Positions 36,421-43,873 of a stretch of 64,000 nucleotides of DNA are shown piece after piece. The stretch is from Streptomyces fulvorobeus (GTDB lineage Bacteria; Actinomycetota; Actinomycetes; Streptomycetales; Streptomycetaceae). Position 1 is the first letter of the stretch. Each line of letters begins with the position of its first letter. The position numbers were made by a program, and so were the translations under genes. The notes beneath the pieces were generated by a model. That model did not search any database, was not told where the DNA came from, and worked only from the letters and a program-made list of their open reading frames with translations. The stretch lies in NCBI RefSeq assembly GCF_013167895.1, contig NZ_BLWC01000001.1:1550001-1614000 (forward strand). The letters are read 5' to 3'.

Positions 36421-36451
36421 GGGCCCCACCGAGTGACGTTCGGTGGGGCCC
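36421..36451. terminator. bidirectional hairpin between the two cargo operons
   Basis: GGGCCCCACCGA / TCGGTGGGGCCC is a perfect 12-bp stem with a 7-base loop. It lies between convergent stops at 36410 and 36464 and so can end both operons. Confidence 0.82.
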
Positions 36452-36463
36452 GCTCGCTGCGCC

Positions 36464-36709
36464 CTACGGGGCCTGCGTATTACGCCCGTCATACGGGCTG
36501 ACCGAGTGGCCGTTGATGTGCGGCTCGACGCCTTCGGGGACGACACCGGCCGACCACGAGTTGCGGTACGCCCACGCGATCAGTGACACCGCGTGTTTCA
36601 CGGCGTCCGAGGCCGTAATACCGGTCGACATCATCACGGCCAGGTCGTCATGCAGCTCGTCGTCGACACGGACCGACAGGCCCTTGCCCGACTTCGGCGG
36701 GGTACTCAC
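36464..36709 (-). CDS. ribbon-helix-helix (CopG-like) protein
   Basis: An 81-aa protein. 'KGLSVRVDDELHDDLAVMMS' followed by 'ITASDAVKHAVSLIAWAY' is a beta-helix-helix DNA-binding pattern like CopG/ParG/Arc. It could be an antitoxin, a copy-number regulator or an operon repressor. ATG 36709 overlaps the stop of the upstream DUF6907 gene (ATGA), so it is translated with it. Confidence 0.72.
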   Translation of the reverse strand: MSTPPKSGKGLSVRVDDELHDDLAVMMSTGITASDAVKHAVSLIAWAYRNSWSAGVVPEGVEPHINGHSVSPYDGRNTQAP

Positions 36710-37071
36710 CGACTCTCACCGGCCTTGAGCGCGCTGAGCTGCCGGGCGAGGCGCCGCAGCGTCCCCGCATAGTCGACGAGGACCGCGGCCAGGCCGTCCA
36801 GCTCGGCCGGGGTGAGTGCGCGGGCGAGGTGACCCATCTCGACGAGGGCGCCGACGCTGCGGTCGGAATGCTCGACGAACGGGTCCTGCACCAGGGCCGC
36901 GTAGGCCAGCTCGTCCCCACCGAACTCGGCGCGGTGGGCGGTGCCGAGGTGCCCGGTGTCGCACAGCAGTTGCGGCACCTTCCCGTCATGGCCGGTGCAC
37001 CACGCGGGTTCCGGGATGGTGACGTCCCCGCGGTCGAGGGTGTGCACCGTCACGGTGCGCAGGGTGGTCAT
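36706..37071 (-). CDS. DUF6907 family protein
   Basis: A 121-aa protein with 'PEPAWCTGHDGKVPQL' and 'CDTGHLGTAHRAEFGGDELA', the Cys/His pattern of DUF6907, and a helical C-terminus ('LDGLAAVLVDYAGTLRRLA'). This family is frequent in Streptomyces mobile elements, with no known function. It overlaps genes on both sides by 4 bp. Confidence 0.75.
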   Translation of the reverse strand: MTTLRTVTVHTLDRGDVTIPEPAWCTGHDGKVPQLLCDTGHLGTAHRAEFGGDELAYAALVQDPFVEHSDRSVGALVEMGHLARALTPAELDGLAAVLVDYAGTLRRLARQLSALKAGESR

Positions 37072-37622
37072 CGGCCGGCCGCCTCGTCCATGAGGGCGAG
37101 CAGCTGCTCACCGCTGATGCGCGTGTCGTCGAACGTGACGGTGCACCGCCCGTGCCCGTGCTGCTCGATACGCACCGGCAGCTCGTCCGCGGGAAGGTCG
37201 GCAATCACGGTGCGGCCGATGTTGGTGAACGCGACGGCGCGCGCGGTCGGGTACAGGTCGTTCGACTCGGTGAACAACTCTCTGGCGCTCTCGAAGCTGA
37301 TCTGTGCCGGGTCGTACGTGACGCGCAGGGCGCCGTCCTTCCGGTCATAGAGGAGCGGGACGCCGTCCGCGAGGTAGTGCTCAACAAACACGGTGGCCGA
37401 CCGAGCGTGGGTGTCTCCACTGTCGAGCTCTATGGTCGCCGGGCAGCCGGCGGAACAGCGGAACAACTGGGCGCCGTCCTGGGCGCGTGCGCCAGTCGGC
37501 TGCCACGGGCCGGACGTGGTCCCACAGTCGACGCAGCGGGGAAGGTGGGCGGTGGACTCGGCCTGTAGGCGCAGGGCACGGGCCGTTTCGAACGCGGATG
37601 GGGCCGGTACGGTTGTGCTCAT
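37068..37622 (-). CDS. zinc-ribbon element protein, first gene of the leftward operon
   Basis: A 184-aa protein. An N-terminal C-x2-C ('PRCVDCGTTSG') and a C-x3-C ('FRCSAGCPA') form a likely zinc ribbon. The C-terminal two thirds has no recognisable domain ('PAQISFESARELFTESNDLY'). AAGGAG precedes ATG 37622 on the minus strand. It leads an operon with DUF6907 and RHH genes that runs away from attR. Function unknown. Confidence 0.65.
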   Translation of the reverse strand: MSTTVPAPSAFETARALRLQAESTAHLPRCVDCGTTSGPWQPTGARAQDGAQLFRCSAGCPATIELDSGDTHARSATVFVEHYLADGVPLLYDRKDGALRVTYDPAQISFESARELFTESNDLYPTARAVAFTNIGRTVIADLPADELPVRIEQHGHGRCTVTFDDTRISGEQLLALMDEAAGR

Positions 37623-37863
37623 GGTCTGGACTCCTTGACACAGAAGGTTCTGGATCAAGGCGCCGTTCGGTGGTTGCACACCGGGCGGCGCCGCGCGCGT
37701 CTCGGGAGACGCAGGGGAGCCGAGGTGGGCCACGAGCGGCAGTCCGCACACAGTCCGCCGGACAGTGCAAAACGCTGGGAAACAACGCGAACTGACGGGT
37801 AGACAATCCGCAGGTCAGGCCAAGTGTGTCGCACGTTTGCGCAGGTCGCAGCGCTGCGCGATT
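37623..37863. other. gene-free right end of the element
   Basis: 241 bases between the leftward operon and attR. It must hold that operon's promoter, which I cannot identify firmly, plus the right arm-type site and G/C-rich short repeats ('GCAGGTCGCAGCGCTGCGCG'). No coding potential is convincing. Confidence 0.5.
37741..37758 (+). repeat. right arm-type site, tandem AGTCCGC
   Basis: AGTCCGCACACAGTCCGC matches the left site at 27943-27960 with one mismatch and the same orientation. It lies 106 bases inside the attR core, against 53 bases on the left. Confidence 0.7.
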
Positions 37864-37885
37864 AGTTCGAGCTGTACTTCGACCT
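37864..37885 (+). repeat. attR core, 22-bp direct repeat
   Basis: Identical to 27869-27890. It is followed by CTAG, which completes the ancestral GlnA end (Asp-Leu-stop). This shows where the original glnA 3' end lay before insertion. Confidence 0.9.
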
Positions 37886-37963
37886 CTAGACCGCGGGGTC
37901 GGGTGACCGGGGCCGAAGCCCTGGAGCAGCCCGGCGGATGCACTGACCTGACGTCGGATTCAC

Positions 37964-38007
37964 CGGTGAGGGCCGCTACCCCGTAGTCGGGGTGGCGGCC
38001 CTCACCG
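37964..38007 (+). terminator. original glnA terminator, now separated from glnA
   Basis: A 19-bp stem (outer CGGTGAGGGCCGC / GCGGCCCTCACCG, inner ACCCC / GGGGT, one T-G pair) with a GTAGTC loop. It starts 78 bases after attR, the right distance for the terminator of the uninterrupted glnA. Confidence 0.8.
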
Positions 38008-38108
38008 TCCTGGCCACTTGTCCCGGCTCTTCCGTTCTCGAACCGGACGGGAGCGTCGGCGGGCCGGGGCGGAGGAGCGCACAAGGGCTCCGGCGGCAGA
38101 ATCCTCCT

Positions 38109-39554
38109 ATGAGTACGTCGATCTCCACACCGGGCCCGGAACGGCAGAGTTCCGCCCCGCAGCCGGACCCGGGGCCTGCGGGCCCGGCGGGGCCGCCCTT
38201 CAACCGTCGTGTCCACATCGTCGCGGAGGTCCTGGACCGCCCTGAGGAACTGGACCTGCTCCAGCAGGTGTGCGACGCGATGAGCTGGCCCGTCCGCGAG
38301 CCGTTGGCCGGGGAGACCACGGTGGCCACGGACGCGAGCTGGACGCTGCGCGTGATCGAGGTCCGCATCCGCGGGGTTCGCGAGACAGCGGTCGAACAGG
38401 CGGTCGCGACCCTGGACACGCTGGCACAGAACGCCGAGCTCTCCGTGCACTGCCGCGACGCCACCCTTGTCGAGCGCGTCGCTCGGCCCCGGATCGAGTG
38501 GCACCTGCGGGGCAGGCGGAGACCGCTGGGCCGACGGATCAGCCACGTGCTCCACGTGGCCGCCCGCACCGGCGAGCACGATCCGCATGCGGGCACCGTC
38601 CGGCTGGTCCGCGTCCCGACCGGGCTCGACGAGCCCCGACCGCGCCGCCTGGCGCGTACCCGACGAGCCGCTCGGGCCGAGTTCTCGCACCATTCGCTGG
38701 CACTGCGGCGGCTGGACCCGGAGGTCCACGAGGTCGGCAGCCCTTCGGTGTCGCGGGGCGGGCACGTCCTCGCCTTCCTGGCGTTCGTCCTCACCACGGC
38801 GGCGATCTGCCTGCTCGGCGCCGGGCTCTGGCCCGCGATCGGCGCGGACAACCCACGGGTTGGCGGTCCTCTCGTTGCCCTGGCCGGGAGCTATCTGCTG
38901 GGCGGAACAGTCCTCGCGGTGCGGCGCACCCCCACGCACCGCGCCCTTCCGTGGCTCGTCCCGCTGGCCGTGCCCCTCGCGGTTCCCCTGGTGCCGTGGC
39001 TGGGAACGCTCGTCCAGCGGGCGTATCTGTCACCGTTCGACGTGCGCCCCGCTCCTGGGAGCGAGGGGCCGGGCAGTATCCAGGCGGGACTCTGGATGCT
39101 GTGCGTGTTCGTCGCGACGGCGCTGCTGCCGGTGGCGTATCTGGGGTGGATGCGGTTCCTCGCCCCTTCCCTGCGAGTTCAGGGGCCGTGGCTGTCCTGG
39201 GCGCCGGCGGTGACCCTGGGCCTGGGTATGAGCTTGGTCTTCACCCTGCTCATCCTCCACACGGCGGCGAGCAGTGGCGCGGAGCACCGCGCGCTCGCCG
39301 CGGCCGGTCACGACATCCCGGAGTACTTCGGCGTCAGCGCCGAGTACGCGTGCGTGGAGCCGACCTCCCGCGAAGCGCCGTACTACGGCACTCCGCCTCC
39401 CCGCAGCGGTCCGGTGGTGATCTTCGGGCAGTCCGGTGACCGGCTCGAGTTCTGGGACCCCGCCGCCGAGCAGAACACGAGCATCCGTCTGGAGGACGCT
39501 CGCATCAAGGTGGTCCCGCGCAGCGACTCACCGTGCACCGAGGCCGCCCGGTAG
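38109..39554 (+). CDS. membrane protein of unknown function
   Basis: A 481-aa protein. The first 40 residues are Pro/Ser-rich and a soluble N-terminal half follows. Five or so membrane helices lie at roughly 220-400 ('VLAFLAFVLTTAAICLLGAG', 'AVPLAVPLVPWLGTLV', 'MLCVFVATALLPVAYLG'), and an extracytoplasmic-looking C-terminal domain follows. I recognise no family. It lies just outside attR, so it is host DNA rather than element cargo. The ATG 38109 has only a weak ribosome site. Confidence 0.7.
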   Translation: MSTSISTPGPERQSSAPQPDPGPAGPAGPPFNRRVHIVAEVLDRPEELDLLQQVCDAMSWPVREPLAGETTVATDASWTLRVIEVRIRGVRETAVEQAVATLDTLAQNAELSVHCRDATLVERVARPRIEWHLRGRRRPLGRRISHVLHVAARTGEHDPHAGTVRLVRVPTGLDEPRPRRLARTRRAARAEFSHHSLALRRLDPEVHEVGSPSVSRGGHVLAFLAFVLTTAAICLLGAGLWPAIGADNPRVGGPLVALAGSYLLGGTVLAVRRTPTHRALPWLVPLAVPLAVPLVPWLGTLVQRAYLSPFDVRPAPGSEGPGSIQAGLWMLCVFVATALLPVAYLGWMRFLAPSLRVQGPWLSWAPAVTLGLGMSLVFTLLILHTAASSGAEHRALAAAGHDIPEYFGVSAEYACVEPTSREAPYYGTPPPRSGPVVIFGQSGDRLEFWDPAAEQNTSIRLEDARIKVVPRSDSPCTEAAR

Positions 39555-39609
39555 CCGGCGCCCTGGACGATCGGGGGGCACCGGCACAAGACCTGGCTGA
39601 ACTGGAGCG

Positions 39610-39658
39610 CATGACGGCGTTCCTAGCCGTCATGGAGTTCCCCGGCCCTGCCGGGGAA
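39610..39658 (+). terminator. tandem hairpins after the membrane-protein gene
   Basis: CATGACGGC / GCCGTCATG (9 bp, 7-base loop) is followed after 3 bases by TTCCCCGG / CCGGGGAA (8 bp, 5-base loop). Confidence 0.7.
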
Positions 39659-39763
39659 GCCCGGCCCCGTGCGCAGGCATCGGCCGGCGGCCGGCCGGCG
39701 AGGTGAGCGGGCGGGGTCGTCCGAGCGCCGGGGTTGTCAGACCCGTGAGCCAGAATTCCGGAC

Positions 39764-40969
39764 ATGCCCTCACCACGCTCGGACATGGCACTTGAGCTCC
39801 ATCTCCAGAAGATCCGCTCCGCCGCCGCGGCGACGGATGTCGAGCAGGCGGTCGGCCTCGCCCTGGGACATGTGCGGTCCGGACCGGGAGGGAGACGGAG
39901 AGGCGGCAAGCGGCTCACGGAACTCCTCGGTGCGGCACGGCTGACGGCTGCGCGAGCCGAGGAGTGGGAGGTCGTGCGGTCCCTGCAGGACGCCATTCAC
40001 TACACGCGGGGCGATCTCCTCAGGCCCGACTACGAGGAGAAGTACCGGCTGCACTATCTCGACCACGGTCCACGCGACAAGCTGGGGCTCGATTCGATCG
40101 CCAGAACCGTCACCATGACCAACGAGTTCTGGTCCATGACGGCCCGCCATTACCTCGGCGAGCATCCCGAAGCCGGTCTCGAAGAGATCCTGGAACATGT
40201 GCGCTCACTGGGCGAGGATGCCCGCTTCATGCAGGCCCCTGCGGAGGACCCGGCCCGTTACCGCATTCCTCGCGGCATATCCGAGCGCGCGATCTGGACC
40301 GAACGCGTACTGAGGAACCGCGTGGAGGTGTCGGACCCGGCCGAATCCGCCCGCCGCATCGTCGCGTCGCCCGAGGCGCTCGCCGTCCTCGCCGCGGACG
40401 AGGACGGCCGGACGGTGCTGCGCGCTGCGGAACTGCAGCGCCGGGCAGCGGACCTCGGTGATCTGCGGGCGATGACCGAGGACCCGGGGACGACCGAACA
40501 CGCTTTGCAGCGCGCCCTGCGGGGAATGCACTGGATATTCGGCGGACGTGTCATCGGCGAGGCCCGGCAGCGGCGACTGGTTCCCGGCGACGAGGTGGAC
40601 ATCCCGCTCATCCGCGGGGACGGCTCCTTCCAGGTGGTCGAGCTGAAGAGGTCCGCAGGCGTGAAGCTCGTGAAAGAACACCGCGGTTCCCTGGTGCCCC
40701 GCAGGGACGTGCACGACGCTGTCGGCCAGGCCGTCAACTACCTGGTCGGCCTGGACGAGAACCGGGAACGCGTCTACAGGGAGTTCGGAATCGACACCCG
40801 CCGCGCGAGCGCCCTCGTCCTCATCGGTCACCCGATGAGTCAGCCCGACGTCACCGAGAAGGAGATCAACGACGCGCTGCGCGTCCACACCTCACATCTG
40901 AACAGGATCGAGGTCCTCACCTACAAGGAACTCCTGGACAGCGCGGAAAGAGCCTTGGCGCTGGGGTGA
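39764..40969 (+). CDS. Shedu-type anti-phage nuclease (DUF4263)
   Basis: A 401-aa protein. The C-terminal domain (about 240-400) is DUF4263, the SduA nuclease of the Shedu defence system. It has a PD-(D/E)xK site with D279 (GDEVDIPL), E293 and K295 (VVELKRS) and a downstream Q322 in 'DAVGQAVNYL'. The N-terminal 230 residues are helical with no recognised domain, as in other Shedu proteins where this part senses the trigger. Single-gene systems are normal for Shedu. It lies 1.9 kb from attR. ATG 39785 is an alternative start; neither has a clear ribosome site. Confidence 0.85.
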   Translation: MPSPRSDMALELHLQKIRSAAAATDVEQAVGLALGHVRSGPGGRRRGGKRLTELLGAARLTAARAEEWEVVRSLQDAIHYTRGDLLRPDYEEKYRLHYLDHGPRDKLGLDSIARTVTMTNEFWSMTARHYLGEHPEAGLEEILEHVRSLGEDARFMQAPAEDPARYRIPRGISERAIWTERVLRNRVEVSDPAESARRIVASPEALAVLAADEDGRTVLRAAELQRRAADLGDLRAMTEDPGTTEHALQRALRGMHWIFGGRVIGEARQRRLVPGDEVDIPLIRGDGSFQVVELKRSAGVKLVKEHRGSLVPRRDVHDAVGQAVNYLVGLDENRERVYREFGIDTRRASALVLIGHPMSQPDVTEKEINDALRVHTSHLNRIEVLTYKELLDSAERALALG

Positions 40970-41023
40970 GCTGAGGGCCCGTCGCGAGTCGGGTGCCGGT
41001 CCGGCCGGGTCGGCGTACGGGTC

Positions 41024-41055
41024 CACCTGTGCCCCGGTCTCCCGGGGCACAGGTG
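41024..41055. terminator. hairpin between shedu and the convergent small gene
   Basis: A 14-bp perfect stem CACCTGTGCCCCGG / CCGGGGCACAGGTG with a TCTC loop. Confidence 0.82.
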
Positions 41056-41075
41056 TCAGGTGCGGGTCCCGGGGG

Positions 41076-41357
41076 TCAGCGGCCGTGGCGGATCAGGGTG
41101 CGGACCATGCGGCAGGTGGTGTCGGACGGCGGGTGGACGCCCAGGCGCTCGGCCATGGTGCGTATACGGATGTTGGTCGCGCTCGACGGCTGGTAGACGC
41201 CCGCGTCGAGCAGGGCGATCGTCAGGCGCATCGCTTTGAGGCGGCGGTTGTGGGAGACGTACCACTCGCGGGGCCGGCCCGCGGGGAGTCGCTTCCTGCG
41301 GGGCGGCGTGGTGAGCTGGGTGTGAAGCGGCTTGGTCGTGACTGCGGCGACGGCCAT
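41076..41357 (-). CDS. small basic protein, unknown function
   Basis: A 93-aa arginine-rich protein ('RRKRLPAGRPREWYVSHNRR', then 'MRLTIALLDAGVYQPSSATN'). ATG 41357 is preceded by AGGAGG at 7 bases, which rules out the TTG two codons upstream. The composition suggests nucleic-acid binding, but I see no known fold. Confidence 0.62.
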   Translation of the reverse strand: MAVAAVTTKPLHTQLTTPPRRKRLPAGRPREWYVSHNRRLKAMRLTIALLDAGVYQPSSATNIRIRTMAERLGVHPPSDTTCRMVRTLIRHGR

Positions 41358-41489
41358 CGGCAACCTCCTGGCACGGTGGTGGGACCCTCACGAACTCCCT
41401 TTATTTTACCGCCCCGCACTGACAATCGTCCCTGGCCAGACGGGCTTTCGCGAGGCACGGACGGCGCTCACCCGCGTAACCTGGGCGCC

Positions 41490-41849
41490 ATGGAGATCTG
41501 GATCAACCCGGCGTGTTCCAAGTGCCGCAGCGCAGTGGATCTGCTCGACGCGGAGGGCGCCGAGTACACCGTCCGCCGCTACCTGGAGGACGTGCCGTCG
41601 CCCGACGAGATCCGGGCCGTGCTCGGACGGCTCGGTCTCGAACCGTGGGACATCACACGGACCCAGGAGAGCGCGGCGAAGGAGCTCGGTCTCAAGGAGT
41701 GGCCCAGGGAGGCCGGCTGGCGGGAGCGGTGGATCGAGGCGCTCGCCGCGCATCCGAAGCTGATCCAGCGGCCGATCATCACCGCGGACGACGGGACGGC
41801 GGTCGTGGGCCGTACGGACGAGGCGGTACGGGACGCGCTGAAGCGCTGA
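41490..41849 (+). CDS. ArsC/Spx-family thioredoxin-fold protein
   Basis: A 119-aa protein with 'INPACSKCRSAVDLL', an ArsC-like C-x2-C active site at residues 9-12, and 'KLIQRPIITAD', where the Arg-Pro is typical of the family. Classical glutaredoxin-type arsenate reductases use a single cysteine at this position; the C-x2-C form is common in the broader ArsC/YffB group. No arsenic genes are adjacent, so arsenate reduction is uncertain. Confidence 0.82.
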   Translation: MEIWINPACSKCRSAVDLLDAEGAEYTVRRYLEDVPSPDEIRAVLGRLGLEPWDITRTQESAAKELGLKEWPREAGWRERWIEALAAHPKLIQRPIITADDGTAVVGRTDEAVRDALKR

Positions 41850-41864
41850 GCGTCCCCCCGGCGG

Positions 41865-42371
41865 TCAGCGTTCGTCGCTTCCGGCGCGCTTACCCGTGGC
41901 CAGGGCGATGCGGTTCCAGGTGTTGATGGTGAAGATCAGGGCGAGCAGCCGGGCCAGCGCCGGCTCCTCGAAGTGCGTGGCGGCCCTCCCGTACACCTCG
42001 TCGGAGATCCCGCCGTCCGCGACCCGGGTGACCGCGTCGGTGAGGGCGAGCGCCGCCTGCTCCTTCTCCGTGAAGAAGTGCGTCGCCTCCCGCCATACGG
42101 CGACCATGTGCAGGCGCTCCTCGCTCTCGCCCGCCTTCCGGGCGTCGGTGGTGTGCATGTGGAGGCAGTACGCGCAGTGGTTGAGGTGCGAGGAACGGAT
42201 CTGCACCAGCTCCACCAGCGTGGGGTCCAGCCCTTCCCGCGCCGCCGCGTCCAGGCCGATCACGGCCCGGAACGCCTTGGGGGCGGCCTTCGCGAAGTTG
42301 AGCCGGACGGTGGTGGCGGTGGTCTCCGAGGTGGCGGACGGGGCGTCGGACTTGATCTCTGTCGTCGTCAT
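41865..42371 (-). CDS. carboxymuconolactone decarboxylase/AhpD-like alkylhydroperoxidase
   Basis: A 168-aa protein of the CMD fold. The redox motif is C-A-Y-C in 'LNHCAYCLHMHTTDAR', which fits AhpD-type peroxidase activity rather than lactone decarboxylation. 'EKEQAALALTDAVTRV' and 'LIFTINTWNRIALATG' are typical of the family. It is divergent from a MocR-type regulator with 47 bp between the starts, so that regulator probably controls it. Confidence 0.85.
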   Translation of the reverse strand: MTTTEIKSDAPSATSETTATTVRLNFAKAAPKAFRAVIGLDAAAREGLDPTLVELVQIRSSHLNHCAYCLHMHTTDARKAGESEERLHMVAVWREATHFFTEKEQAALALTDAVTRVADGGISDEVYGRAATHFEEPALARLLALIFTINTWNRIALATGKRAGSDER

Positions 42372-42418
42372 GGGTACGAATCTAGGAGAACCAGCGACCG
42401 GCTGCGGGGTGCATTTCG

Positions 42419-43824
42419 ATGGTTGATTCCTGGGTCAATTCCGCGGAGGTGCTCGGCACCGACCTACCGCTCGCCCTGTCCGGAACCGGCAGCCGGCGGG
42501 CCGTCCTGATGCGGGCGCTGCGCGAGGCGGTGCGCAGCGGGCGGCTCGCCCCGGGCACGCGCCTGCCGCCGTACCGTTCGCTCGCCGTCGATCTGGGACT
42601 GGCCCGCAACACCGTCGCCGACGCCTACGCGGAGCTCGTCGCCGAGGGCTGGCTGACCGCGCGCCAGGGGTCGGGCACCCGGGTCGCCGAGCGGGCGGCC
42701 CCCGTGACTCCCGTGCACCGGCAGCGGACCCGGCCCCGGACGGCCCGGCCGGTCCACGACCTGGTGCAGGGGAAGCCCGACCCCTCGGTCTTCCCCCGCA
42801 CGGCGTGGCTGGCCTCGGCCAGGCGGGCGCTCACCGGGGCGCCGGACGACGCCTTCGGACCGGGTGATCCGCGCGGGCGCCCGGAGCTGCGGCGGGCCCT
42901 GGCCGGCTATCTGGCCCGGGTGCGCGGCGTCCGGACGGCGCCGGAGCACATCGTGCTCTGCTCGGGCGCCGCACACGGGCTGCGCCTGCTGGCGGACGTG
43001 CTGGGCGGGCCGTGGGCGGTGGAGGAGTACGGGCTGCCGTTCCACCGGGAGCTGCTCACCGCCCAGGGGTCGGCACCCGGCCGCTCCCCGTCGACGGGAA
43101 CGGCGCCTTGGTGGGCGGGTTGCTGGGAGGTGACCGTGCGGTGCTGCTCACCGCCGCGCACCAGTTCCCGACGGGCGGGCCCCTGCACGCGGAGCGGCGT
43201 GCCGCCGTCGTCGACTGGGCGCGGGCGAGCGGCGGCGTGGTCGTGGAGGACGACTACGACGGCGAGTTCCGTTACGACCGCCAGCCGGTGGGCGCGGTGC
43301 AGGGCCTCGACCCGGACCACGTGGTGCTGCTGGGTTCGGTGAGCAAGAGCCTCTCCCCCGCGCTGCGGATCGGCTGGCTGGTGCTTCCGGAGCGGCTGGT
43401 GGAGGACGTCGTGGCGGCCAAGGGCGCGCGGGAGCAGTGGTCGAGCGCCACGGAGCAGCTGACGCTCGCGGACTTCGTCGCGTCGGGATCGTACGACCGC
43501 CAGGTGCGCCGGATGCGGCAGCGCCACCGGCGAAGGCGCGACCAGCTCGTGGCCGCCCTGGCCGAGCGGGCGCCGCATGTGCGGGTGTCCGGGATCGCGG
43601 CGGGGCTGCACGCGGTCCTGGAGCTGCCGCCGGGGACCGAGCACTCGGTGGTGCGGGCGGCGGCCTGGCAGGGGCTGGCGGTCGAAGGGCTCTCCGGCTA
43701 CCTGCATCCGGCCGTGGCGGAAGGCGGGCGGGACGGGCTGGTCGTGGGGTACGCGACCCCCGCCGAGCACGCCTATCCGCCCGCCCTGGACGCCCTGTGC
43801 CGGGCGTTGCCACCGCCCGGGTGA
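42419..43824 (+). pseudogene. MocR/PdxR-type GntR-aminotransferase regulator, frame broken by one missing base
   Basis: The N-terminal GntR winged helix ('LPPYRSLAVDLGLARNTVAD') is joined to a class-I aminotransferase-like domain with the PLP lysine in 'LLGSVSKSLSPALRIGWL'. The frame shifts at the run of four Gs 43066-43069. With five Gs it would read 'TAQGVGTRPLPVDGNG' and continue to 43824, for 468 residues. MocR proteins use PLP to sense metabolites. It is divergent from the AhpD gene. An assembly error is likely because no other lesion is visible. Confidence 0.85.
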
Positions 43825-43873
43825 GGACGCGGCCGCCCTGCGGAAGTCGCTTACGGAGGCCGCCTCACGGAGG

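Larger units (their letters stand above)
27869..37885. mobile_element. 10-kb integrated element in the 3' end of glnA, PICI-like with lone capsid gene
   Basis: The element is bounded by 22-bp identical direct repeats at 27869-27890 and 37864-37885. The first lies within the end of glnA and the second is an orphan copy of the same glnA end. Inside are a tyrosine integrase next to the left end, an XRE repressor, a divergent excisionase-like gene, a RecA/RepA-like ATPase, small genes, an HK97-fold major capsid gene and two cargo operons. The int-repressor/divergent-xis-rep order is that of phage-inducible chromosomal islands. No terminase, portal, protease, tail or lysis gene is present, so it cannot be a complete phage. 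No FtsK/TraB translocase or other conjugation gene is seen, which argues against a typical actinomycete integrative conjugative element. Confidence 0.88.

Noticed and set aside
27869..37885. Element as a classical actinomycete conjugative element (AICE)
   Set aside because: No FtsK/TraB-like translocase or spread genes are present, whereas a capsid gene is.
38109..40969. Membrane protein and Shedu gene as cargo of the glnA element
   Set aside because: Both lie beyond attR and the old glnA terminator, so they belong to the host side of the junction.
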